Shown: positions 1 through 9,004, counted from the stretch's first letter. The stretch is 41,032 nt of DNA from JAAZFZ01 sp035647435 (GCA_035647435.1 DASRNM010000144.1:1-41032); one strand, 5' to 3'. The notes: generated from the sequence alone by a model not told the origin. Program-made: numbers and translations.

Positions 1-23
1 CAATAAACATTAGGAGGTAAGTA

Positions 24-1559
24 ATGGCTACAGAAACCAATACTGCAGCCGTGATTGACGGGTCTGATGTGGAGGAAGTCAAAGCGGCATTGCCGCCCGG
101 TCGGAAATATGTAGGGACTAAAGAGGCGTTTTCTTTTATTCTCTATGATGTTTCGTACAGCTTCAACATCAAAAAGTACGAAGATTTATTTATTACAGAT
201 ATTTTAAGAATAGGCTTGAAGTTTCAACAGTTTGCAACTTTAATTATCGGTATATGGGACGTAATAAACGACGTGCTGGTTGCTGCATTAGTTGACAAAA
301 CCCGTACAAGATTCGGCAAATTTAAACCATATCTTATTGCGTATGCAATTCCAGGTGTGGCTTTATCGATTTTTTATTGGGCAATGCCTTTGGCTTTTTC
401 AGGCACGAGTCCATATTATTTTGCAAAACTATTAATCTACTTTATCTTTATGTTTTTTAACAACTTTGCGACAACGGTCAATGATATCGCAAGAATGGGT
501 TTTATTTCAACAATAACACCCGATGTTAAAGACAGGACAAGACTTATAACTCAAGCAAACCTATTTTCAGGGTTTGTCGAGAAGGCACCCGAGCAGATAA
601 TGGGTGTGATGATAGACTTGATAAACCATAATGTAGTTAAAATCAAAATGACTTCATTGTATGTAGGTATGGGCGTTTTTACAGTTACTGTGAGTGGAGT
701 TTTAGCATTAATGTTCGCCTTTGTAGCAAAAGAGAGGGTAATGCAATCGGTTGAAACACCGAGCATTAAAGACAGTTTAAGATCCATAATAACAAATAAA
801 CCGCTACTGTTGCTGACGCTTTCAGACTTTTTGTCTGCGTTTTCTGTTGGTACTGGAATGAACTATTATTTTGTAAATGTGCTAAAGCTTGCAACAATGA
901 GCACGATTGTAGGTATACCTGGTGGTATAATATCACCTTTGAGTTATATATATGTTCCCTGGGCAAGAGAAAAATTCTCAACAAAGACACTTTGGATTTC
1001 GGGAGCACATTTAGACAACTTCCTGTTGACCGGTGTGTTTTTAATCGGTTCAGTTAACAAAAACTACAAAAAGCTCGGGGCCATGATTCCAGCGTTTACG
1101 ATAAGAGAATTCTTGTTTATGTTTGTCTATGGTATAAGAAAGGTTATTCCTGAAGAGCTGCGCAACGAATCGATGGATTATTGCGAGTGGAAAAACGGGT
1201 TTAGAACAGAGGGAATGACGGGCGTTGCGAGAGGGCTTGCAAACAAACTTGTGAGAAGTTTTGGCGGCTTCCTCAGAGCGCTTATATTAGAAAAGATTGG
1301 GTACAACCAGATGGTGGGCTCGGGCGAGCAGTCGGAAAAAACGGAGTATTACCTTTTTGCAATGTGCACTGTTTTGCCTGTTGTTACAGGAATCTTTTCA
1401 ATCGTTCCAAAGTTTTTCTATGATTTAACGGGTGAAAAGAGAGACAGAATGTATAGGGAACTTAAAGCAAGGAGAACTGCAACGGCTGAAGCTGAAAATG
1501 AAGGCTTGATTGACAAGAATGAACAGCCTAACACAAACGCTGACTCAACCGAAGAATAA
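24..1559 (+). CDS. GPH-family (MFS_2) cation symporter-like transporter, copy 1
   Basis: A 511-residue polytopic membrane protein with about 12 hydrophobic segments. It carries the glycoside-pentoside-hexuronide symporter signature: Asp79, Asp83 and Asp91, followed by KTRTRFGKFKPYL at residues 92-104. Members of this family import sugars or glycosides with a cation, but the substrate here cannot be told. The start follows an AGGAGGT site at 12-18. The C-terminal 30 residues are charged and cytosolic-looking. The gene is followed by a strong terminator and then by a paralogue (1793-3328) of identical length. The first 127 bases of the window are identical to those of the second copy, while the remainder has diverged. 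The window starts 23 bases upstream, so further copies to the left are possible. Confidence 0.85.
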   Translation: MATETNTAAVIDGSDVEEVKAALPPGRKYVGTKEAFSFILYDVSYSFNIKKYEDLFITDILRIGLKFQQFATLIIGIWDVINDVLVAALVDKTRTRFGKFKPYLIAYAIPGVALSIFYWAMPLAFSGTSPYYFAKLLIYFIFMFFNNFATTVNDIARMGFISTITPDVKDRTRLITQANLFSGFVEKAPEQIMGVMIDLINHNVVKIKMTSLYVGMGVFTVTVSGVLALMFAFVAKERVMQSVETPSIKDSLRSIITNKPLLLLTLSDFLSAFSVGTGMNYYFVNVLKLATMSTIVGIPGGIISPLSYIYVPWAREKFSTKTLWISGAHLDNFLLTGVFLIGSVNKNYKKLGAMIPAFTIREFLFMFVYGIRKVIPEELRNESMDYCEWKNGFRTEGMTGVARGLANKLVRSFGGFLRALILEKIGYNQMVGSGEQSEKTEYYLFAMCTVLPVVTGIFSIVPKFFYDLTGEKRDRMYRELKARRTATAEAENEGLIDKNEQPNTNADSTEE

Positions 1560-1572
1560 AAAACAAATACAC

Positions 1573-1608
1573 AAAAAAGCGAAGTGTTCGATGCACTTCG
1601 CTTTTTTT
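1573..1608 (+). terminator. Intrinsic terminator after transporter copy 1
   Basis: GCGAAGTG (1579-1586) pairs with CACTTCGC (1594-1601), flanked by an A6 and a T7 run that extend the stem and provide the U-tract. It could act on both strands, but no minus-strand gene lies nearby. Confidence 0.85.
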
Positions 1609-1700
1609 GCTTAAAAGTTAACATACAAACAAGGTTTTTCATGTTAATAACCAAAAACACTTAACATTACTTGCCACTCCTAACAAACTTTACTTGTTTG

Positions 1701-1729
1701 TTGTTTTTAACTATTCTATATGATATAAT
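1701..1729 (+). promoter_or_regulatory. Sigma-A promoter of transporter copy 2
   Basis: TTGTTT at 1701-1706, a 17-base spacer, and TATAAT at 1724-1729 preceded by an extended -10 TGA. The promoter shows that copy 2 can be transcribed independently of copy 1. Confidence 0.7.
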
Positions 1730-1792
1730 CTGATTATTGTAAAATGAGAAACACTTCCCTAACATGCATCAATAAACATTAGGAGGTAAGTA

Positions 1793-3328
1793 ATGGCTAC
1801 AGAAACCAATACTGCAGCCGTGATTGACGGGTCTGATGTGGAGGAAGTCAAAGCGGCATTGCCGCCCGGTCGGAAATATGTAGGGACTAAAGAGGCTCTT
1901 TCTTTTATCCTTTATGATGTTTCACAAAGCTTCAATATCGCAAAATTTGGTGATTTATTTATAACAGATATTTTAAAGATCGGGTTGAAGTTTCAGCAGG
2001 TTTGCACACTTATTATCGGCATATGGGATGTTATTAATGATGTTTTTGTTGCGGCCTTGGTTGACAAAACTCGCACAAGATTCGGTAAGTTTAAACCATA
2101 TCTTATTGCGTATGCTATACCCGGCGTGGGCATGTCTATTTTTTATTGGTCAATGCCACTGTTGTTTATGGGTTCCAGCCCGTACTATTTTAAAAAAATG
2201 ATGGTTTATTTTGCCTTCTCCTTTTTTAGCGAGCTTGCGGGAACTTTTAATCAAATTGCCAGAACAGGAATAATGGCAACAATAACTCCCGACGTTAGAG
2301 ATAGAACAAGGCTAATAACTCAAGCAAATCTGTTTTCGGGTTTTGTCGAAAAGTTGCCTGAGCAGATAATGGGTTTGATGATAGATTTAATAAACCATAA
2401 TGTAGTTAAAATCAAAATGACTTACTTGTATGTTGGTATGGGTGTTTTTACGGTTACTGTGAGTGGAACATTAGCGCTGATGTTTTCATTGGTTGTTAAA
2501 GAAAGGGTTATGCAGTCAGTTGAAGCACCAACCATTAAAGACAGCATACGTTCAATAATTACAAACAAGCCTATATTACTTTTAACGCTTTCGGACTTTT
2601 TGGGTGCGTTTTCCGTAGGCACGGGAACAAACTATTATTTTGTCAACGTGTTAAAGCTTGCCACAATGAGTACGATTGTAGGTATCCCTGGTGGTTTAAT
2701 ATCGCCCCTTAGTTACATATATGTTCCTTGGGCAAGAGAAAAATTCTCAACGAAGACACTTTGGGTTGCGGGTGCCCATTTTGACAACATATTAATGACC
2801 GGTGTTTTCTTTGTCGGCTCCATAAACAAAAACTATAAAAGGCTCGGTGCAATGATTCCTGCATTTATGATAAGGGAATTCCTTTTCATGTTTATTTATG
2901 GTATAAGAAAAGTTATCCCAGATGAGCTGCGCAATGAGGCGATGGATTATTGCGAATGGAAGAACGGTTTCAGAACCGAGGGCATGACAGGAGTTGCGAG
3001 AGGTCTTGCAAATAAACTTGTCGGAACACTAGGTGGTTTTATCAGAGCATTAATATTGGAGAGAATTGGATACGACCAGATGGTAGGCTCGGGTGAGCAG
3101 TCGGAAAGAACTGAATATTATCTTTTCGTAATGTGTACTGTTTTGCCGGTTGTTACGGGCATCCTTTCAATTGTTCCGAAGATGTTTTATGACCTAACAG
3201 GTGAAAAGAGGAACAGGATGTACAATGACCTTAAGGCGAGAAGAAAAGTGGCGGCTGAGGCAGAAAATGCAGGTTTGATAGCCAGAGATGAAGAGCCTAA
3301 AACAGATGTAGACTCAACCGAAGATTAA
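1793..3328 (+). CDS. GPH-family (MFS_2) cation symporter-like transporter, copy 2
   Basis: A 511-residue paralogue of the upstream transporter, with the same length, the same GPH signature and the same AGGAGGT ribosome binding site. The two proteins align end to end without obvious gaps. Differences concentrate in membrane segments around residues 40-60 and 120-165, which suggests altered substrate recognition (inference). It has its own extended -10 promoter at 1701-1729 and its own terminator, so the pair is a tandem duplication rather than a two-subunit operon. The first 104 bases of the coding region and the 23 bases upstream are identical to copy 1. Confidence 0.85.
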   Translation: MATETNTAAVIDGSDVEEVKAALPPGRKYVGTKEALSFILYDVSQSFNIAKFGDLFITDILKIGLKFQQVCTLIIGIWDVINDVFVAALVDKTRTRFGKFKPYLIAYAIPGVGMSIFYWSMPLLFMGSSPYYFKKMMVYFAFSFFSELAGTFNQIARTGIMATITPDVRDRTRLITQANLFSGFVEKLPEQIMGLMIDLINHNVVKIKMTYLYVGMGVFTVTVSGTLALMFSLVVKERVMQSVEAPTIKDSIRSIITNKPILLLTLSDFLGAFSVGTGTNYYFVNVLKLATMSTIVGIPGGLISPLSYIYVPWAREKFSTKTLWVAGAHFDNILMTGVFFVGSINKNYKRLGAMIPAFMIREFLFMFIYGIRKVIPDELRNEAMDYCEWKNGFRTEGMTGVARGLANKLVGTLGGFIRALILERIGYDQMVGSGEQSERTEYYLFVMCTVLPVVTGILSIVPKMFYDLTGEKRNRMYNDLKARRKVAAEAENAGLIARDEEPKTDVDSTED

Positions 3329-3333
3329 AACAG

Positions 3334-3365
3334 AAAAGCGGAATGTTTACAAACATTCCGCTTTT
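3334..3365 (+). terminator. Hairpin terminator after transporter copy 2
   Basis: AAAAGCGGAATG at 3334-3345 pairs with CATTCCGCTTTT at 3354-3365, with the flanking T and A bases closing a tight loop. The stem ends in a short T4 tract 23 bases before the hemW start, so termination may be partial. Confidence 0.65.
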
Positions 3366-3388
3366 AAAATGAATTTATGGAGACAGAA

Positions 3389-4492
3389 ATGAAAAGAAAA
3401 ACTTTGGGCGTTTATATACATATTCCGTTTTGTGCAGGCAAATGCCCTTACTGTGATTTTTATTCTGTCGCAGCAGAGCAAGGCGTTTTTGATGAATACA
3501 CAAAAGCACTTGTTAAAAAAGCAAAAGGGTTAATAAACAAGCATGGCTTCATGGCGGATACCATATATTTCGGTGGCGGAACGCCGAGCATAATAGGAGC
3601 GAAACGGTTAAGCAAAATAATTAAAGCTTTCGATGGGGCAAAAACACGGGATTGTGAAATCGCTGTTGAGTGCAACCCCTCGAGCGTTGACGAAGAATTT
3701 TTTAAGGGTATTGCGAAGTCGGGTGTAAATCGGATATCTTTAGGCTTGCAATCTGCAGTTGAAAGTGAGAGAAAAGCTTTAGGCAGAAGGTCGGGCAGTG
3801 AAAGTGTCGCTCGAGCAGTTGAGCTTGCAAGACAAAGCGGTATTTCCAACATATCCCTTGACCTTATGTTGGGGGTGCCTAAGCAGACACTTGAGAGTCT
3901 TGACTATTCCCTTAATTTTTGTTTAGAGCTTGATATTAACCATATCAGTGCGTATATTTTAAAAATAGAGGAAAACACTCCTTTTTTTAAAAATAAAGAT
4001 TCCTTAGATTTACCTGATGAGGAAAAGCAGTGTGAGCTGTATTTAAGGGTGTGCGAAGTATTAAACAAAGCTGGTTTAGAGCAATATGAAATATCTAACT
4101 TTGCTAAAAAGGGATTTGAAAGCCGGCACAATCTTAAATATTGGCATTGTGAAGAATATATAGGAATCGGCAGCAGTGCCCATTCTTTCGTTGACGGTAA
4201 AAGATTTTATTATGAACGGGATTTGAACTCGTTTATTAAGGGTGTTGAGCCCATTTTTGATTGCTATGGAGGGGACATTTCGGAGCACTTTATGCTCTCG
4301 CTAAGGCTTAATGAGGGTATTTCCTTTGAAAAGCTAAAGCAAAGGTACAACTATTGTGTTACAGATGAGCTGATTGAAAAAGCTAAAGATTTTCAAAAAA
4401 TGGGGTTGCTTACCTGTGACGAAAATGGGATAAGGCTCAACTCCAAAGGGTTTCTTTTGTCGAACAACATAATTTCTGAATTGGACTTATAA
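3389..4492 (+). CDS. hemW: Radical SAM heme chaperone HemW (oxygen-independent coproporphyrinogen III oxidase-like)
   Basis: A 367-residue radical SAM protein. The [4Fe-4S]-binding CX3CX2C motif is Cys15, Cys19, Cys22 (CAGKCPYC), followed by DFYS. The SAM-binding GGGTPS lies at residues 62-67. HemW proteins bind heme and hand it to respiratory enzymes; most lack true CPDH activity. The C-terminal HemW-type region is present (ISNFAKKGFESRHN, and YWHCEEYIGIGSSAHSF further on). I place the start at 3389 rather than the in-frame ATG at 3377, because TGGAGA at 3378-3383 then serves as the ribosome binding site five bases upstream. The next gene starts 17 bases downstream, suggesting co-transcription. 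Confidence 0.88.
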   Translation: MKRKTLGVYIHIPFCAGKCPYCDFYSVAAEQGVFDEYTKALVKKAKGLINKHGFMADTIYFGGGTPSIIGAKRLSKIIKAFDGAKTRDCEIAVECNPSSVDEEFFKGIAKSGVNRISLGLQSAVESERKALGRRSGSESVARAVELARQSGISNISLDLMLGVPKQTLESLDYSLNFCLELDINHISAYILKIEENTPFFKNKDSLDLPDEEKQCELYLRVCEVLNKAGLEQYEISNFAKKGFESRHNLKYWHCEEYIGIGSSAHSFVDGKRFYYERDLNSFIKGVEPIFDCYGGDISEHFMLSLRLNEGISFEKLKQRYNYCVTDELIEKAKDFQKMGLLTCDENGIRLNSKGFLLSNNIISELDL

Positions 4493-4509
4493 ATTAGGAA
4501 GGTGATTTT

Positions 4510-5277
4510 TTGAGATTTGGTATTTGTAGAAGCTATGAGGTAGCAGAATTAGCAAAAAAGAACGGTTTTGATTATTTGGAGTGTAATTTGCAGGATGTTG
4601 CTAAAATGTCCCAGCAAGAAATCAAAGAGATGCAAAAAAAGTTTGAAGATGTCGGTATAGCTTATGAGTCAACAAACTGTTTTTTTCCAGGCGAGATAAA
4701 AATTGTCGGCGACGAAGTTGACCCTGATATATTTAAAGAATACACAAAAAGAGCTTTGTACAATGCCGAACAGCTGGGAATTGAAACATCGGTAATCGGT
4801 AGTGGGAAATCAAGAATGAGACCCGACGGATTTTCGACAGAAAAAGCAAATGAGCAACTTCTTCAATCATTATATAGCATGGGTGAGATTGCAAAAGAGC
4901 ATTCAATATGCGTTGTGATTGAGCCTCTCAACAAGGGTGAAACAAACACGATAAACACAGTTTCGCAAGCCCATGAATTTTGCAAGAAACTTTCACACCC
5001 GAACATAAAAGTTCTTGCCGACATTTATCATTTTCATGTCGAAAAAGAGGACGTAAAATCAATTATTGATTGCGCAGATGATTTAAAGCATGTACATTTT
5101 GCGAACCCTGTCGAAAGATGTTGGCCAAGGCTCGAGGATGAATATGATTTCACACCGTTTGCAAATGCGCTCAAGCAAATCGGTTACAACGGGCGTATAA
5201 GTATTGAGGCGGGCACTCAGAACATTGAAAAGGATATTGCGCCTGCGTTTGAGGTTTTAAATAAGCTTTTCAGATAA
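4510..5277 (+). CDS. Sugar phosphate isomerase/epimerase-like TIM barrel protein
   Basis: A 255-residue AP-endonuclease-family-2 type TIM barrel. The metal-binding residues expected for this fold are visible: Glu138 (VVIEPLN), Asp171 (LADIYH), His196 (KHVHFANP) and Glu233 (ISIEAG). Family members isomerise or epimerise sugars such as hydroxypyruvate, xylose or tagatose derivatives; the substrate is not determinable here. The start is TTG, preceded by TAGGAAGGTG at 4495-4504. It lies 17 bases after hemW and before a strong terminator, so the two genes probably form one transcript. Confidence 0.75.
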   Translation: MRFGICRSYEVAELAKKNGFDYLECNLQDVAKMSQQEIKEMQKKFEDVGIAYESTNCFFPGEIKIVGDEVDPDIFKEYTKRALYNAEQLGIETSVIGSGKSRMRPDGFSTEKANEQLLQSLYSMGEIAKEHSICVVIEPLNKGETNTINTVSQAHEFCKKLSHPNIKVLADIYHFHVEKEDVKSIIDCADDLKHVHFANPVERCWPRLEDEYDFTPFANALKQIGYNGRISIEAGTQNIEKDIAPAFEVLNKLFR

Positions 5278-5301
5278 CGCAAAACTAAACAAAATACAAT
5301 C

Positions 5302-5341
5302 AACCGCTTGACTGTTTTTTAAAGTCTGTCAAGCGGTTTTT
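5302..5341 (+). terminator. Intrinsic terminator after the isomerase-like gene
   Basis: AACCGCTTGAC (5302-5312) pairs perfectly with GTCAAGCGGTT (5328-5338) and is followed by T5. Confidence 0.85.
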
Positions 5342-5514
5342 CTGTTTGCTAAAAGCGACAATCTTTGCAACCTGAAGGGCAGTTGATTTTGTATTTTAAT
5401 ATATTTAGATGAAAAATGTCAGTCCTCCTGCATTCCGTCATACAAGGCTCTGAATTGGCATATTTATGTATCAGTATGTCGGCAACGATAATTTTGCTAA
5501 CAGGAGGGCTTGCT

Positions 5515-5766
5515 TTGAAAGGAATAGTAGAGGAGAGAGCGGTTGAGCTTGGAGAATATATTGTTGAAAACAGGGCGACAGTGCGTTCGGCTGCAAAGGA
5601 GTTTGGGGTTTCTAAGTCTACCGTACATATGGATGTTTCTCAACGTTTAAAAAGGCTGAACCCACAGCTGTATTCTGAAGTGCGTGAGGTTCTGGAAATA
5701 AATAAGGCACAACGCCATATTAGGGGTGGGTTGGCAACAAGAGAAAAATATAGAAAACAAATTTAG
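5515..5766 (+). CDS. spoIIID: Sporulation transcriptional regulator SpoIIID
   Basis: An 83-residue protein matching SpoIIID over its whole length. It opens with KGIVEERAVELGEYIVE, has a helix-turn-helix around residues 22-41 (AAKEFGVSKSTVHMD), then NPQLYSEV and the characteristic RHIRGGLATREKYRK end. SpoIIID is the mother-cell regulator that acts between sigma-E and sigma-K. The start is TTG at 5515 with AGGAGGG at 5502-5508, giving the normal family length; an ATG at 5416 would add 33 residues with no family counterpart. The pro-sigma-K processing pair spoIVFA/spoIVFB lies about 4.4 kb downstream on the same strand. Confidence 0.9.
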   Translation: MKGIVEERAVELGEYIVENRATVRSAAKEFGVSKSTVHMDVSQRLKRLNPQLYSEVREVLEINKAQRHIRGGLATREKYRKQI

Positions 5767-5783
5767 GTAATAAAACAGATGTC

Positions 5784-5834
5784 TATATGTCGGGTCTTTA
5801 TAGCAGAAGTTATAGATCCGGCATATAATGTTTT
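5784..5834 (+). terminator. Probable terminator hairpin after spoIIID
   Basis: TATATGTCGGGTCT (5784-5797) pairs with AGATCCGGCATATA (5814-5827) using two G-U pairs, with a short T4 after it. The tail is weak, so efficiency is uncertain. The rest of 5767-6111 holds the promoter at 5956-5984 and the leader of the next gene; I see no other gene there. Confidence 0.5.
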
Positions 5835-5955
5835 AAGCAAGATAAATAATGAATATGGCACAAAACATCTCTATATAATCAATAATTAAATAGTAAATGA
5901 AAAACAATTGTATCAATTCACCAAAAAACAATGCATTATTTCTGGAATATTTTTC

Positions 5956-5984
5956 TTGATATTATTGTTGTTATGTGATAAAAT
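5956..5984 (+). promoter_or_regulatory. Sigma-A promoter of the secreted SLH-like protein
   Basis: TTGATA (5956-5961), a 17-base spacer and TAAAAT (5979-5984), preceded by TGA as an extended -10. It leaves a leader of roughly 120 bases before the start at 6112. It also argues against the longer reading frame from 5908, which would start upstream of the promoter. Confidence 0.65.
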
Positions 5985-6111
5985 GAAGACGGAAAAGTGG
6001 GTTAGGTATGTCTATTCGACACTCGTGACCGCTTTTGATACGGAAAGTAGCGCGGTAAGCTGCTTTAAATATGGAGTAAAACTCCAAAAAAATAGAAAAA
6101 GGAGGAGACTT

Positions 6112-7866
6112 ATGCAAAAGCTAATCTCACTAATCATGGCAATCATTATGTCTTTGTCTGCAGTTATACCCGGTTTATTTTCACGCACACCTGAAGACAC
6201 AATGAGCACAGGCGAGTGGTTGGCAGTTGTTAATAGGGAGTTTGGGATGGAAGAAACAGATTATAGCATCATTCCTTATTACAGCGACATTCTTCCGCTC
6301 AACGAGTATTTTGCTACGGTTCAGATAGCATACGAGTGGGGCGTCATCAATGATGAAGACGAAATTGATGTCGATGCACCTGTAAGCGCTGAATTTGTTG
6401 CGACTACTCTTGTCAGAGTTGCGAGGCTTGAAAGTCAAGGCGATGTTGAAGTTGCCAATGCTAATAGGCTAAACAATCCGAATGAAGTTGCCATTGCGAT
6501 TTCTAATGGACTGTTCGCACTGGAGGCAAACGGCAAATTTAAAGACTCAATAATGAGTTCTGAAGACTGCTTAGACGTTCTTGCAGCAGCCAAAAATCTT
6601 TGGGCAAACAAAACTTTTGAAGAGACAAACTTTGAATACAAACTCAATGAAGATATGAGCTATGAAACACAGAGCTTAATCGTTGATAGTGGGGAGCTCG
6701 TTACTGATGTTCCCGAACTTGAACTTGATGATGTTTTTGAAGAAGTGAACTTTGAAGGTCAGTTTGAGCCAAACTTTGAGGCATCTCAAATTACTGACGC
6801 GCAGGGCAATGTTCTCAATAATGCAGAAGAAGGCGACGAGGATGCAGAGGTTGTTTATGTTCCTGAAGGCTTTAGCCTTTCCGATCTTAAAAACTTTGAC
6901 ATTCACAACATCGACTATATTGCATTGTTGAAGAAGGTTAAGCTCAGCTTCAGCGTTGGCGGGTTTAAGGTTAAGGCCAGACTCGTTGACAACGGATTCA
7001 ATGTTAGCGTTAGCGGTAAGGTTGTTGATGGCGTGAATATCACAAAAGCATACAATCTTTCAAACTTCAACGTTAATGCAAAGCTTGATGCAAATGTTCT
7101 TAAGAACAACATTAAAGATTCCTACGTTCGTATTGATTACGATCTGACGGAAATAACTCTCATCAACGGTTCCTATGCAGCATCTGTTGCAGAAACACCG
7201 CTTGCAGAGGGTGAAGACCCTGTTGATTTCCTTACAAGGATTAAAGAGGGCCTGTTTGAGCTTACAAGTGGTGCAGGGAACAAGATCAACATCTTCCAGA
7301 TAGATGTTCCGATTCCTAATGTTCCTGGAGTATCGATTGGGCTTAATCTCTCAATTGTTATTGATGTTTATGGAAGAATTGAAATCACAGTTACTTCCAG
7401 CGAGTGCAAAGGTTTTGAAATAGTTAACAACAGAGCTCGTGTCATCAACAACTCAGAAGTTTACGACAAGACTTACATTGTTGCTGCTAATGTTGAATTA
7501 AAGGCAACTTTGGACTTCCAGCTTAAAGTCCTTGGCATGTGCATTGTTGACGTTGCGTTCACCGGCGGAGTCGGTATTGGCGTAACAACAACTGCAACTG
7601 TCTTTGATGAAGATGGAAACGTCTTGGATACAAAGACCTTTGATCTCCCGTTTGACTTAGCCGTTGAAACGACGGTCGGTGCAAACCGTGACAAGCTGGA
7701 AATCTCTGCTGAGGTTGACATTTATGGCATCCTCAACATTTCGGTCGGCACAAACTCTAAGATTCTTTCGAAGCTTGGCTTGACTAAGACTTGGGTCATT
7801 TATGACAGAAGTAACGGTCAAATTGCCAAATTTAAGATTGATGAAAATGGAGTAATAGCTGCTTAA
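6112..7866 (+). CDS. Large secreted protein with SLH-like N-terminal region
   Basis: A 584-residue exported protein. Residues 1-26 form a signal peptide (MQKLISLIMAIIMSLSAVIPG). Residues about 30-125 resemble an S-layer-homology region, including YFATVQIAYEWGVIND and a following EFVATTLVRVARL. The rest is rich in Val, Asn and Asp with alternating hydrophobic residues, suggesting extended beta structure; there is no catalytic motif I recognise. The start at 6112 follows AAAGGAGGAGA at 6098-6108. A strong promoter and a terminator flank it, making it monocistronic. A role at the cell surface or in the matrix is inference from the signal peptide and SLH-like segment. Continued use of the frame upstream to 5908 is rejected. 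Confidence 0.7.
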   Translation: MQKLISLIMAIIMSLSAVIPGLFSRTPEDTMSTGEWLAVVNREFGMEETDYSIIPYYSDILPLNEYFATVQIAYEWGVINDEDEIDVDAPVSAEFVATTLVRVARLESQGDVEVANANRLNNPNEVAIAISNGLFALEANGKFKDSIMSSEDCLDVLAAAKNLWANKTFEETNFEYKLNEDMSYETQSLIVDSGELVTDVPELELDDVFEEVNFEGQFEPNFEASQITDAQGNVLNNAEEGDEDAEVVYVPEGFSLSDLKNFDIHNIDYIALLKKVKLSFSVGGFKVKARLVDNGFNVSVSGKVVDGVNITKAYNLSNFNVNAKLDANVLKNNIKDSYVRIDYDLTEITLINGSYAASVAETPLAEGEDPVDFLTRIKEGLFELTSGAGNKINIFQIDVPIPNVPGVSIGLNLSIVIDVYGRIEITVTSSECKGFEIVNNRARVINNSEVYDKTYIVAANVELKATLDFQLKVLGMCIVDVAFTGGVGIGVTTTATVFDEDGNVLDTKTFDLPFDLAVETTVGANRDKLEISAEVDIYGILNISVGTNSKILSKLGLTKTWVIYDRSNGQIAKFKIDENGVIAA

Positions 7867-7910
7867 TTGTAGCTTTAGGCTTGATTTTGCCTAAATTTAA
7901 TTAAATCAAA

Positions 7911-7940
7911 GGGGCTACGGATTTATTCCGTAGCTCTTTT
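7911..7940 (+). terminator. Intrinsic terminator after the secreted SLH-like protein
   Basis: GGGCTACGGA (7912-7921) pairs with TCCGTAGCTC (7927-7936, one G-U), followed by T4. Confidence 0.8.
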
Positions 7941-7961
7941 ATCATGCCCTGTATCGAATTG

Positions 7962-7990
7962 TTGAGTTTTTAAGAGTATTGTGATATAAT
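7962..7990 (+). promoter_or_regulatory. Sigma-A promoter of the yhaM-like gene
   Basis: TTGAGT (7962-7967), a 17-base spacer and a consensus TATAAT (7985-7990) with extended -10 TGA. It lies 36 bases before the start codon. Confidence 0.75.
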
Positions 7991-8026
7991 AACATTAAAT
8001 AATAAGTCAATTTGATGGAGGTTTCT

Positions 8027-9004
8027 ATGCATTTTACGCAGTTCAATAAGACAGGTGGAGTAGAGGGTTTTTGCCTGATTAAGTCGATTGATAAAAAGGT
8101 GACGGCGAAGGGTGTGCCGTTTCTTGACATGATTTTAGCCGACAAATCTGGTGAAATATCCGCAAAGTTGTGGGATTATAAAGAGGAGTTACACGGTTCA
8201 TTCGCCGCTAATCAGCTGGTAAAGGTTAGGGGCACTGTTTCTATATATAATGACAATGAGCAGTTAAGAATTGAGAGAATTCGCAAAACAATTGAGTCCG
8301 ACAGTGTTAGGGTTGAGGACTATGTTCCGAGTGCACCATATGATTCAAAAGATATGCTAGAACAGATTATCAATATTGTGGAAAATTTTGCCGACGATGA
8401 GATAAAAAAGCTTGTACTTGCTGTTCTCAATGAGAACAAGGAAAAGCTGTTGATATGGCCCGCCGCTGTAAAGCTGCACCATGCAATCAGGGGCGGACTT
8501 TTGTATCATACTTTAACAATACTAAAACTGGCTCAAGGCATTTGCGAGGTTTACCCATTTGTTGACAGTGATTTGCTTTTCGCCGGTGTTATTCTTCACG
8601 ATATCGCAAAAACAAAGGAGCTTGTAGTCGGTGATACGGGAATTGCAACAGGCTACACTGTGGACGGCACGCTGGTAGGTCACCTTGTCAGAGGCGCAAT
8701 AGAGATTGAGCGTATAGGCACACAAATAGGTGTAAGCAATGAAACGCTGATGCTTATTGAACATATGCTGATTTCCCACCACAGTGAGCCGGAATTCGGT
8801 GCGGCTGTAAGGCCGATGTTTCTTGAAGCGGAGCTATTAGCGCAGCTTGATCTTATGGACGCAAGAATTTATGAAATATCGCAGGCAACAGATGGGGTTG
8901 AAAAGGGTAGTTTCACCTCCCGTATGTGGGCGCTTGACAACAGAAGGTTGTATAATCACGGCCGAAAAGATGGTTCAACAACGCCTGATTTGAACCTTGA
9001 TTAA
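8027..9004 (+). CDS. yhaM: 3'-5' exoribonuclease YhaM family protein (OB fold + HD domain)
   Basis: A 325-residue protein with an OB-type nucleic-acid-binding fold at about 12-90 (FLDMILADKSGEISAKLWDY) and an HD metal-dependent phosphohydrolase domain at about 145-300. HD-domain residues visible are His161, the His191-Asp192 dyad (ILHDIAKTKE) and the later LISHHSEPEFG. YhaM enzymes trim RNA 3' ends in the cytoplasm of Gram-positive bacteria. The start at 8027 is chosen over TTG 8012 because ATGGAGGT at 8015-8022 is then the ribosome binding site. It has its own promoter at 7962-7990. Confidence 0.85.
   Translation: MHFTQFNKTGGVEGFCLIKSIDKKVTAKGVPFLDMILADKSGEISAKLWDYKEELHGSFAANQLVKVRGTVSIYNDNEQLRIERIRKTIESDSVRVEDYVPSAPYDSKDMLEQIINIVENFADDEIKKLVLAVLNENKEKLLIWPAAVKLHHAIRGGLLYHTLTILKLAQGICEVYPFVDSDLLFAGVILHDIAKTKELVVGDTGIATGYTVDGTLVGHLVRGAIEIERIGTQIGVSNETLMLIEHMLISHHSEPEFGAAVRPMFLEAELLAQLDLMDARIYEISQATDGVEKGSFTSRMWALDNRRLYNHGRKDGSTTPDLNLD

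Noticed and set aside
5458..5464. GCATATT resembling a sigma-E -35 box upstream of spoIIID
   Set aside because: No acceptable sigma-E -10 (CATACAAT-like) is found at the required distance, so the short match alone is not evidence.
5416..5514. N-terminal extension of SpoIIID from the ATG at 5416
   Set aside because: SpoIIID proteins begin at the KGIVEER-like segment, and TTG 5515 has a textbook AGGAGGG site; the extension has none.
5908..6111. 68-residue upstream extension of the secreted SLH-like protein
   Set aside because: The extension spans a strong promoter and a ribosome binding site, and would bury the signal peptide inside the protein.
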